Source: an uncultured Spirochaetia bacterium (GTDB lineage Bacteria; Spirochaetota; UBA4802; JAGODF01). Taken from it: a stretch of DNA of 5,788 nt. Position 1 is the stretch's first letter, and every line of letters starts with the position of its first letter. Shown in pieces: positions 1-5,743 of the stretch. The notes beneath the pieces are model-generated. The model saw nothing but the letters and a program-made list of their open reading frames with translations, was not told the origin of the DNA and did no database searches. The position numbers and the translations under genes were made by a program. The stretch covers positions 1-5,788 of the forward strand of contig CALCJG010000052.1 in assembly GCA_937967705.1 (NCBI GenBank), read 5' to 3'.

Positions 1-2
1 CG

Positions 3-1247
3 GAAAAACTGGCAGACACGTATAAGGATGAACTGAAAGCCTCTGCCCTGGGGGATACCGATGTCGAGGAAAGGAGCAAGGAAAAGACCTACCTGGAAAG
101 AAAACTGAAGGATAACAATGACGACCTGCAGACAGATTTCACTCTTGTAATAGACAAGAAGATGAACCGAATACTTTCGAAAGGGAAGTATTACGATCAG
201 TTCATCACCAAGTACAAAGGGAGCCGCTACATCGAGGACCTGGATTATGAGGAACTGGAAAAACTGCAGCGATCGGACAGGGAAAAGCTTCTCAACAGTA
301 TTGTAAGCTTTTATTCCCGCTACCCCAACACGGCATACATCTCCCAGCTGGTCCGCATGCTCTTTGACAATCTCCAGAAAGGGGGGCTCAACCTGAAAGG
401 GCGCGACGATTTTTTGAAAAACCTCATCATCGACTTCGGGCGGAAATATCCCACGAGCTCAGAATTCCACAGGATATACACCTGTGTCGGGGATAAGGTA
501 AACCTCCGCAACTCCCCCGGCGTGGACGGCAAGCTGATGGGTAAAATTGAGAGGGATGAAATCGTCATACAGCTGGAAAAATCAATGGACACCTCCCAGG
601 TAGGGGATATCCGGGATTACTGGTATAAGATTGCCAATCTCCACGGGCTCCAGGGATGGATCTTCGGGAAATTTCTCCAGCCCTTCGATATCTCCCGCTA
701 CAAACTTGAGGAGAAAAAGGAGACCTGGTCGCTGGAAGAGTACTTCAAAGACTGGGCCGATTCCAACACGCCTCTCAACTGGGTTCATATCGATGGAGGA
801 CTCAAGTCTGCCATCACCTTTTATGATGTTAAAGACAAGAGATTTATAAAGATCACTGCGCCCAAGGATTCAACCGCCGGCCTTTTCCGCAGAGCCAGCG
901 GCACCTACAGCTTCCAGATACTCTCCAGGGCCCGTTTCCTTGGGGGAGGTTCCGTCGTTCTCTTCGCCCATGTGATGAACAACCGGAAAGTTTTTTATCT
1001 GAAACTGAAAAACGAGCAGGTTGAGGTCAACGGGATAACCATTCCTTTTCACACTTCAGAATGGCACAGCTACACACTAACCAGCGAGGATGGAAGGTAT
1101 GGCCGTCTCTACATCGACAACGAATTCATTTCCAGCCGCATACTCCCATTGGAGGACCGCCAGTTTGCCATGAAAGGGATATATTTCCTCTTCTCAGCCA
1201 AGGGTGAAGCCAGCGCAACAGAAGCGGAATATCTGAAGATAAAATAA
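3..1247 (+). CDS. SH3b and ConA/LamG-like domain protein, 5' end missing
   Basis: The frame is open from base 3 to the TAA at 1245-1247 (414 codons visible). An ATG at 162 lies in frame, but it has no convincing ribosome binding site and the 53 codons before it are open and rich in charged residues, so I treat the gene as truncated by the window edge. Numbering from base 3: residues 1-80 are highly charged and probably helical. Residues 99-117 and 140-158 resemble each other (hydrophobic run, then FxxRYP or FxxKYP, then Ser/Thr), like TPR-type helical repeats. Residues about 156-228 resemble a bacterial SH3b domain (VNLRNSPG, then YWYKI, then LQGWIFGKFL). Residues about 258-414 resemble a ConA/LamG-like beta-sandwich, with WHSYTL and LYIDNEF as the typical late strands. 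The domains suggest binding of cell wall or glycan in the envelope; that role is inferred. No catalytic residues are recognised and the N-terminal signal, if any, lies outside the window. Confidence 0.8.
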   Translation, partial: EKLADTYKDELKASALGDTDVEERSKEKTYLERKLKDNNDDLQTDFTLVIDKKMNRILSKGKYYDQFITKYKGSRYIEDLDYEELEKLQRSDREKLLNSIVSFYSRYPNTAYISQLVRMLFDNLQKGGLNLKGRDDFLKNLIIDFGRKYPTSSEFHRIYTCVGDKVNLRNSPGVDGKLMGKIERDEIVIQLEKSMDTSQVGDIRDYWYKIANLHGLQGWIFGKFLQPFDISRYKLEEKKETWSLEEYFKDWADSNTPLNWVHIDGGLKSAITFYDVKDKRFIKITAPKDSTAGLFRRASGTYSFQILSRARFLGGGSVVLFAHVMNNRKVFYLKLKNEQVEVNGITIPFHTSEWHSYTLTSEDGRYGRLYIDNEFISSRILPLEDRQFAMKGIYFLFSAKGEASATEAEYLKIK

Positions 1248-1271
1248 ACTCCCATCCGCTGGATGAGAGTT
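1247..1271. terminator. Hairpin terminator between convergent genes
   Basis: An 11-bp stem with one C/A mismatch (1247-1257 with 1261-1271) and a GCT loop follows directly on the stop codon of the upstream gene. Read on the minus strand, the stem is followed by TTTATTTTA, so it should work best as the intrinsic terminator of flaA, about 40 bases after its stop. Read on the plus strand, it is followed only by the poorer ATTGTTTG. It is probably bidirectional. Confidence 0.7.
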
Positions 1272-1310
1272 ATTGTTTGAAGTGAAAGTTAAGCGGATCG
1301 ATTTAACCTT

Positions 1311-2015
1311 CTACCATTCGTCGCTCTGCTTATCCGTGTATTTCTCCCTTACCTGGGCGGTTATATCGTCTACGTAAAAGAAATTCCATTGAGGCAGACG
1401 CCCGGTATTACCCGGATTATAGAGGAGGGATTTCAACTCGATCTCACGCTTCTGGCTGAGATACTTGTCCTCTTGGGCAATGTCATCGTTCAGCTGGACC
1501 GTCATTTTCCGCCAACCGATAAAATTCAGCTTCCCTACGATCAGCCTGTGGGGTCTCCCTTCCGCGTCTATGAGCATGAGGGAAAGCTCCCCGGAGAAAT
1601 TCTTTCCGTAGACCCAGAGGGATATGGCCCGGCAGTACTGCTTGATGATGATCTTTTTGGGAGGTGTGACGGTCAGGTAATCGCCCTGTCTGCCATAGAG
1701 TTTGACCCCGAGGTATTTGGAAGACTTTGGCGAGGGAGACGGGAATACATCCCTTATAGCTGCCCCGGCTTTCTGATCACCGCTGATCCGGTATCTGAGA
1801 TTGGCATCACCGTAAGAACTCGATTCGAAGTCCTCCAGGGGTATTTCCTTGTAAACCTGATCAGTACTGTCTTTTTTGTCCTCGGACGCTTTTTTCTCAG
1901 TGGCCTCCTTTTTACCTTTATCGGCGGCTTTTTCGTCAGCAGCCTTTTTATCCTGCGAGAAAGCCGGAAGGGCCATTATAAGCACCAGCACGAATAGCGC
2001 GATGTTCCTTTTCAT
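1311..2015 (-). CDS. flaA: Flagellar filament outer-layer (sheath) protein FlaA
   Basis: A 234-residue precursor of the FlaA family (PF04620-type), which in spirochaetes coats or associates with the FlaB core of the periplasmic flagellum and affects its shape and stiffness. Residues 1-21 are a signal peptide (MKRN, a hydrophobic core, then ALPAFSQ). Residues 22-53 are a low-complexity linker made largely of Lys, Asp, Glu and Ala. The FlaA domain spans about 54-225: IPLEDFE, the ISLWVYGKNF motif at 131-140, GKLNFIGWRKMTV at 161-173, and the closing NFFYVDDITAQ segment at 211-221. An ATG three codons upstream (2024) is only 1 nt from the GGAGG, whereas the ATG at 2015 is 10 nt away, so the latter is chosen. 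The gene stands alone, with its own promoter and a downstream hairpin. Whether it corresponds to the FlaA1 or FlaA2 type of leptospires cannot be decided here. Length is normal for the family. Confidence 0.9.
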   Translation of the reverse strand: MKRNIALFVLVLIMALPAFSQDKKAADEKAADKGKKEATEKKASEDKKDSTDQVYKEIPLEDFESSSYGDANLRYRISGDQKAGAAIRDVFPSPSPKSSKYLGVKLYGRQGDYLTVTPPKKIIIKQYCRAISLWVYGKNFSGELSLMLIDAEGRPHRLIVGKLNFIGWRKMTVQLNDDIAQEDKYLSQKREIELKSLLYNPGNTGRLPQWNFFYVDDITAQVREKYTDKQSDEW

Positions 2016-2025
2016 GTAAAGCATA

Positions 2026-2030
2026 CCTCC
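2026..2030 (-). promoter_or_regulatory. flaA ribosome binding site (GGAGG)
   Basis: A perfect GGAGG on the minus strand. It is 1 nt from the ATG at 2024 and 10 nt from the ATG at 2015. The former spacing is too short for efficient initiation, so this site favours the start at 2015. Confidence 0.75.
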
Positions 2031-2094
2031 ATTTGTTTAATAGCGCTCAGAACTCAACCCGAGAAACATGATCAGGGGAACTGAAGTGTTGCCT

Positions 2095-2126
2095 CAGACC
2101 GTGTATATAATATATATTCCGGTCTG
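2095..2126. repeat. Inverted repeat flanking the flaA -10 element
   Basis: CAGACCG (2095-2101) and CGGTCTG (2120-2126) form perfect 7-bp arms around an 18-bp spacer that is almost all A and T and contains the flaA -10 hexamer. One arm lies in the -35/-10 spacer and the other at the predicted transcription start, the usual geometry of a repressor operator. The binding protein is unknown. Confidence 0.5.
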
Positions 2127-2135
2127 CCTTGTCAA
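2107..2135 (-). promoter_or_regulatory. Sigma-70-type promoter of flaA
   Basis: On the minus strand, TTGACA (2135-2130), a 17-bp spacer and TATTAT (2112-2107) give an almost perfect housekeeping promoter. The expected start of transcription is near 2100, giving a leader of about 85 nt before the ATG at 2015. No sigma-28-like element was seen upstream of flaA. This is consistent with reports that spirochaete flaA genes use sigma-70-type promoters while flaB genes often use sigma-28. Confidence 0.8.
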
Positions 2136-2394
2136 CCAATTCTTGCCGATCCTTCAGCACCGTAAAACAACTATGAGCGCTCTTTCCATATTATCGTCCC
2201 AGTCTGACTGCAATATTGCCCTTTTTCCGCCCTTACCAATGATTTTTCTTGCTATATAGATGCCATGGGAATACTGGTTACAGAATCCATTTCTCCCAAA
2301 AGTGGAAATTTATTATTTCCCATTATTCCGGGATTAATTTCGGCTTTATCCCTGAATGGCATCAGTGATTATTCAAGCGAGAGTAAAGGGGTTT
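2136..2394. other. Divergent intergenic region, no gene seen
   Basis: Together with the flaA leader and promoter, this makes a gene-free stretch of about 380 bases between flaA and the symporter. Short open frames here lack a ribosome binding site and resemble no family. The symporter promoter could not be placed with confidence; the best guess is TTACCA (2233-2238) with TATAGA (2255-2260), which is weak. A 6-bp inverted repeat, GGAAAT/ATTTCC, lies at 2304-2320 and may be chance in this AT-rich stretch. No RNA gene was recognised. Confidence 0.5.
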
Positions 2395-3846
2395 ATGACA
2401 ATCGACATCATCATAACGGTCGTATACATGGTTCTGATCAATATCATCGGAATCGCCTTTTCCCGGACACGCAACATCAACGATTATTTCCTGGGTGGAA
2501 GATCGATCCACTGGTCGATCGTCTGTCTCTCCATTGTGGCAACGGAAACAAGCTCGCTCACCTTTATCTCCATTCCGGGACTCTCTTACGTTACCGGGAT
2601 GGGTTTTCTGCAGGTTTCCCTAGGCTACCTTTTGGGACGCATTCTGGTAGCATGGATGCTTCTCCCCCGTTATTTCGAAGGAAGTTATGATACCGTCTAT
2701 CAGTTCCTGGAAAAAAAATTCGGTAAAAAATCCAGGAAGATCATATCGGTGATTTTTCATATAACCCGTACCCTTGCTGACAGCGTACGTCTCGTCGCAA
2801 CGGCCATCCCCCTGACCCTCCTTACGGGCTGGGATTACCGCATATCACTCCTCGTCATTGCCCTGACCACGTTCCTCTATACCTTCTACGGCGGCATACG
2901 CTCGGTCATCATCACCGACAGCCTTCAGCTTGTACTCTATATCGGGTGCGCCTTTTTGGGGATATATTTCGCCTCTTCGGCAATTCCCGGGAAGTTCACG
3001 GAAATTATTAAAAGCATTCCCCTAGATAAGCTCAAGTTTCTCTACAGCGGTTTCGAGGGAGGCCAGTTCAGACTTTTCGATTCCTACAACCTCTTTTCGG
3101 GGGTCATCGGCGGCGCCTTCCTCTCCTTCGCCTCCCACGGGACGGACCACCTGATCGTACAGCGCGTCCTCTCCTGCCGAGACCTTTCCTCCGCACGAAA
3201 AGCCATGGTGGCCAGCGGGATTTTCATCGTGTTCCAGTTCGCCCTATTCCTGATCTTCGGTCTCTTCCTTTACCTCCTCTTTCAAGGCAGGACCTTCCCC
3301 CGCAGTGATGACATCATCCCCTACTTTATAATAAACCATGTGCCGACGGGGTTCCGCGGATTGATGCTGGCGGGGATTTTTGCCGCGGCCATGTCAACCC
3401 TGAGCTCCACGATCAACTCCCTCTCCTCGTCCACCACCATGGACTTGATGAGCATCGACAACAGACCCTGGTCCGATTCCCAGAAGCTATTTTTTTCCCG
3501 GATGGTGTCCCTTGTCTGGACCGCCGTCCTTACAATTCTTGCCATGCTTCTCAATGACACAAAAAATCCCCTTGTGGAAATAGGCCTTTCCATCGCTTCG
3601 ATAACCTACGGCGGCATGCTGGGAATCTTCATCATGGGGAGGTATCTTGAGGATTTCTCAGACCGTTCGGCCCTTGTGGGCGTCTTTGTGAGCATCGGTC
3701 TCAATGCCCTCCTGGCCACGCTGACATCCCTCTTCTGGCTCTGGTATGTTGCCATCGGTTTTACAGCGGCCTTCATGGCGGGTTCTTTCCACAACAGGAT
3801 ATCGAAGGGGAGAAAGACCAAAAGGGGACAGGCTAATCCTGGGTGA
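2395..3846 (+). CDS. Sodium:solute symporter family (SSS/SLC5) permease
   Basis: A complete 483-residue inner-membrane transporter expected to couple uptake of a small solute to inward sodium flow. It has about 13 hydrophobic segments and family-typical length. Landmarks: NDYFLGGRS at 29-37 after the first segment; SIVATETSSLTFISIPG at 46-62 in the first core helix; YGGIRSVIITDSLQ at 165-178, the family signature region; HGTDHLIVQR at 248-257; and AAMSTLSST at 331-339, where Ser334-Thr335 align by motif with the Na2-site Ser340-Thr341 of E. coli PutP. The C-terminal tail (467-483) is short and basic. The substrate cannot be told from the sequence. The start at 2395 follows AAAGGGG with a short 3-nt gap and places a hydrophobic helix at the N-terminus. 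An in-frame ATG at 2356 would add 13 residues but has no ribosome binding site. The gene diverges from flaA and its stop overlaps the next gene tail to tail by 14 bases. Confidence 0.9.
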   Translation: MTIDIIITVVYMVLINIIGIAFSRTRNINDYFLGGRSIHWSIVCLSIVATETSSLTFISIPGLSYVTGMGFLQVSLGYLLGRILVAWMLLPRYFEGSYDTVYQFLEKKFGKKSRKIISVIFHITRTLADSVRLVATAIPLTLLTGWDYRISLLVIALTTFLYTFYGGIRSVIITDSLQLVLYIGCAFLGIYFASSAIPGKFTEIIKSIPLDKLKFLYSGFEGGQFRLFDSYNLFSGVIGGAFLSFASHGTDHLIVQRVLSCRDLSSARKAMVASGIFIVFQFALFLIFGLFLYLLFQGRTFPRSDDIIPYFIINHVPTGFRGLMLAGIFAAAMSTLSSTINSLSSSTTMDLMSIDNRPWSDSQKLFFSRMVSLVWTAVLTILAMLLNDTKNPLVEIGLSIASITYGGMLGIFIMGRYLEDFSDRSALVGVFVSIGLNALLATLTSLFWLWYVAIGFTAAFMAGSFHNRISKGRKTKRGQANPG

Positions 3847-4783
3847 TATCCTCGATGATTTTCAGAGAGGAATAATAATCGCTGTCATAGGTGAGAATCT
3901 TGTCGAAGATGAGGATGATCTCGGTGCGGACATTCTTTCTGATGATGAAATAGTACTCGCCGCAGAGCTTTCTGACAAGATCGATACCTCTGCCGGTTTC
4001 CGATATCTGGGTATGCACATCCTCCCCCGTCTTCGCCGCCTTGAGTAGGATGTTGTCCTGTACGATGACACGGTTGATGCTGTCGAGAATCTTCATCTTC
4101 GAGAGAATTCCGTTATAATCGGTGATAGAGATGCCGTAAGCCGATTCGCTTCTGGCGAAAAAGACGTCCACGAACTCGCCCTCTTTCAGACGTATGGGGA
4201 TACGTCTCTCCTTTTCCCGGGTATAGCCATGGGAATGATAAACCGCGTTGATGGCCATCTCGTTGAGCACCAGATTGAGCACCATCCGGTTCTCGATGAC
4301 AAACCCCCACTCCTCTATCTGCTCCAGGATCATATCCACGGCCTTTTGAATGAGATGTGATGAGGTCAATCGTATTTTCTTTATCTCCTTCACATCCTTC
4401 ATGTAATTGCGCAGTCCGAATATGTTATCCTTGGTTATCAGTTTCTCGGCAAGATTGACCAGCTCTTCCTTTTTCAGGGGTTTGCAGAGTACATTGGGTA
4501 TCCCTTCCTGGAATATACGCTCGAAGAAGAGATCGATATTCTTTTCCGTCGTCATAATCGTGGGAATATAGGGGTAATGCTGGTTGATGTAGTTGTAAAG
4601 ATCGAAGGCATTGTCACCCGGGAGCTCCACCTCCGAGACGATCAGATCAAAGTCATATGCCTTGAGCTTGGACATGGCGTCATAGGCGGATTCGCATATC
4701 TCCACACTATAACCGCTATCCGTAAAAATCTTGGCCAGAACTTCCTTATAAACAGAAAAATCTACTATCAGAACCTTGTACAT
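3833..4783 (-). CDS. Degenerate receiver fused to RsbW-like HATPase domain
   Basis: A 316-residue cytoplasmic regulator. Residues 1-118 form a CheY-like receiver: YKVLIVDFS at the first strand keeps one pocket acid (Asp8) but has Phe9 instead of the second; the phospho-acceptor position in DLIVSEVELPG is Glu51 instead of Asp; Thr79 and Lys101-Pro102 are kept. After a linker, residues about 138-295 form an ATP-binding domain of the HATPase/anti-sigma-kinase type, with an N box LNEMAINAVYH (Glu175, Asn179), a G1-like TDYNG (222-225) and a G2-like ETGRGIDLV (262-270). Proteins of the RsbW/SpoIIAB class phosphorylate anti-sigma-factor antagonists and bind sigma factors; partner switching here is an inference, since no antagonist or sigma gene lies in the window. 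No dimerisation His box is seen, so it is not an ordinary sensor kinase. The start at 4783 follows GGGAG with 8-nt spacing and gives a standard receiver N-terminus; an ATG 20 codons upstream adds unrelated residues. Confidence 0.85.
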   Translation of the reverse strand: MYKVLIVDFSVYKEVLAKIFTDSGYSVEICESAYDAMSKLKAYDFDLIVSEVELPGDNAFDLYNYINQHYPYIPTIMTTEKNIDLFFERIFQEGIPNVLCKPLKKEELVNLAEKLITKDNIFGLRNYMKDVKEIKKIRLTSSHLIQKAVDMILEQIEEWGFVIENRMVLNLVLNEMAINAVYHSHGYTREKERRIPIRLKEGEFVDVFFARSESAYGISITDYNGILSKMKILDSINRVIVQDNILLKAAKTGEDVHTQISETGRGIDLVRKLCGEYYFIIRKNVRTEIILIFDKILTYDSDYYSSLKIIEDITQD

Positions 4784-4865
4784 CCCTGCCGCTCCCGCAC
4801 ACTCTCTGCTAATTCGGTATGTCTGCCCAGAATGCCATCTCACCCTGATAAGACAAGTCCTTTTT

Positions 4866-4871
4866 ATTATA
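4866..4871 (-). promoter_or_regulatory. Possible -10 element upstream of the receiver-ATPase gene
   Basis: A perfect TATAAT on the minus strand lies 82 nt before the ATG at 4783, within the 108-nt gap after the barrel gene. The sequence at the -35 distance (about 4889-4894) is a poor match, so this is a weak candidate. No hairpin with a T run was found after the barrel stop codon, so read-through from the barrel gene is equally possible. Confidence 0.3.
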
Positions 4872-4891
4872 TGATAACCCCCGGCCCGGTT

Positions 4892-5434
4892 TTAGATGAA
4901 GGAAAACAGACCCACTATAACATTAGCCGAATAGGGATAATAGCGCCCAACGGATTGGGACAAATAAAGTTCCAGGACCAGATAGTTTTTCTTCCAATAG
5001 GGATAGAGGAGACCTGCATGCAAACTCATATTGAAGAGCATCTTGGCATTCTCCGAATGAACACTGGAATTCTGGTCCGGATCGTTATGTTCGTTTTTGT
5101 AATTGCCCTCAATTCTCATGCCCATGCCTGGTCCCATGTAAAACAGGCGCGGTATCAGAAAGAGGGAATACTTCCCTCCGAGGACGACCGAACTGATTTC
5201 GCTGGTATCCTCAGGATTGATGTTTATGATGGAATGGAATCCTACAAGGCTGTTACGTTTCAGCGGAACCCCCAGTTCGAAATATGGGGATACAAGAACA
5301 CCATTCGAGGGGGGATTTTCCCCGATAGCATTGCGGTATCCCCCGCCCACCGCTACGAGGGTGTAATAGCTGGTGGAACCCTCCGCCGGCAGGCAGGTTA
5401 ACGAAAGGATGAACAATACCAATAGCTTTCTCAC
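4892..5434 (-). CDS. Small outer-membrane beta-barrel protein (hypothetical)
   Basis: A 180-residue exported protein that I cannot assign to a named family. Residues 1-19 are a signal peptide (MRKLLVLFILSLTC, with a plausible signal peptidase I site after AEG at 17-19). Cys14 does not sit in a good lipobox. The rest has alternating polar/hydrophobic, Gly- and aromatic-rich stretches that can be read as about eight strands (roughly 22-33, 45-57, 62-72, 80-93, 96-110, 131-147, 150-162, 170-180), separated by a polar loop at 111-129 (NYKNEHNDPDQN). This suggests a small eight-stranded barrel of OmpX/OmpA-transmembrane type in the outer membrane. It ends in SFI rather than a terminal aromatic residue. 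The start is GTG at 5434, chosen because a GGGGGGAG lies 5 nt upstream and it begins a clean signal peptide. It may share a transcript with the receiver-ATPase gene downstream. A porin, adhesin or structural role is open. Confidence 0.72.
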   Translation of the reverse strand: MRKLLVLFILSLTCLPAEGSTSYYTLVAVGGGYRNAIGENPPSNGVLVSPYFELGVPLKRNSLVGFHSIININPEDTSEISSVVLGGKYSLFLIPRLFYMGPGMGMRIEGNYKNEHNDPDQNSSVHSENAKMLFNMSLHAGLLYPYWKKNYLVLELYLSQSVGRYYPYSANVIVGLFSFI

Positions 5435-5439
5435 AGTTT

Positions 5440-5448
5440 CTCCCCCCT
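5440..5448 (-). promoter_or_regulatory. Ribosome binding site for the barrel gene (supports GTG start)
   Basis: AGGGGGGAG on the minus strand, 5 nt before the GTG at 5434. It decides for the GTG start; no in-frame ATG upstream gives a better arrangement. Confidence 0.7.
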
Positions 5449-5515
5449 TTTCATCTGAAGTTTGGATAAGAATGCGGGAATTTCAATTACTATTTTCCCT
5501 TAATCCACCAGGTTG

Positions 5516-5581
5516 GCCCTTTTGGGCATAATCCACTGCAAGGAGTATCAGCTCTCCTAAGTCAATCTTGCTATGCCCAAA
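5516..5581 (-). repeat. Nested inverted repeats in the leader of the barrel gene
   Basis: Perfect 10-bp arms TTTGGGCATA (5521-5530) and TATGCCCAAA (5572-5581) enclose 41 nt that contain a second pair, AGGAG/CTCCT (5541-5545 and 5554-5558). A competing small stem, GCCC/GGGC with a four-base loop, lies at 5516-5527 and uses the same GCCC as the long stem. If transcription toward the barrel gene starts upstream near 5620, these would be alternative structures in its leader. No T run follows, so it is not an ordinary intrinsic terminator. Confidence 0.4.
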
Positions 5582-5601
5582 TCCCATAATTCCTTTTTTT
5601 A

Positions 5602-5631
5602 TTGACACAAAAACAGGGTTTCCGATATTGT
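5602..5631 (+). promoter_or_regulatory. Candidate promoter for the GntR-family gene
   Basis: A perfect TTGACA at 5602-5607 is followed after 18 bp by TATTGT (5626-5631), a four-of-six match that falls inside the left arm of the operator repeat. A competing candidate is TTGTAT (5628-5633), 17 bp and TACAAT (5651-5656), which would start transcription at about the ATG. Either way the promoter overlaps the palindrome. Confidence 0.45.
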
Positions 5632-5658
5632 ATCTTGGTTGATACAATGATACAATAT
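5625..5658. promoter_or_regulatory. Operator-like palindrome upstream of the GntR gene
   Basis: ATATTGTATC (5625-5634) and GATACAATAT (5649-5658) are perfect 10-bp inverted arms around 14 bp, and the spacer holds a further GATACAAT (5641-5648). The box GATACAAT therefore occurs three times, once inverted and twice direct. Its place next to the start codon of a GntR-family gene, overlapping candidate -10 elements, is what an autorepression site would look like. Confidence 0.65.
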
Positions 5659-5663
5659 GACCC

Positions 5664-5743
5664 ATGGATAAAGTTCGATTAGAAAATACCCAGATCCCCC
5701 TTCATTATCAGATTTCGGATTATCTGATGAACATGCTTGAACG
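5664..5743 (+). CDS. GntR-family transcriptional regulator, N-terminal fragment
   Basis: Only the first 26 complete codons are genomic. They read MDKVRLENTQ followed by IPLHYQISDYLMNMLE, which matches the characteristic start of GntR winged-helix DNA-binding domains (PLYxQIxxxLxxxI). Family members bind short palindromes as dimers and respond to a small-molecule effector through a C-terminal domain, which is missing here, so the subfamily and effector are unknown. The start is fixed by an in-frame TGA at 5658-5660; no Shine-Dalgarno sequence precedes the ATG. The gene does not end here: genomic sequence stops at about 5743, where the adapter begins, and the in-frame TAG at 5763 belongs to the adapter. 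Confidence 0.75.

Noticed and set aside
1389..1997. A 202-codon plus-strand open frame antisense to flaA
   Set aside because: The translation looks like no protein family and has no ribosome binding site. The minus strand encodes an unmistakable FlaA.
2068..2259. A 63-codon plus-strand open frame in the flaA-symporter gap
   Set aside because: It overlaps the flaA promoter and leader, lacks a ribosome binding site, and its composition fits translated non-coding AT-rich DNA.
4876..4891. GC-rich AACC...GGTT palindrome just after the barrel stop codon as a terminator
   Set aside because: The stem is only 4 bp with an 8-nt loop and is followed by ATCATATAAT, not a T run.
4577..5401. A long plus-strand open frame of 274 codons antisense to the barrel gene and the start of the receiver-ATPase gene
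   Set aside because: It has no ribosome binding site and no recognisable domain, and it crosses an intergenic gap. The minus-strand genes have a signal peptide, good ribosome sites and clear receiver motifs.
5431..5454. A seven-residue upstream ORF (MKRGEKL) whose TGA overlaps the GTG start of the barrel gene
   Set aside because: Its ATG has no ribosome site of its own and its codons are simply the purine-rich Shine-Dalgarno region, so the start-stop overlap is probably chance.
5483..5665. A 60-codon minus-strand frame across the GntR operator
   Set aside because: Its first part reads through the operator palindrome and candidate promoters and has no ribosome site. Only the shorter internal ORF from 5587 is considered, and that weakly.
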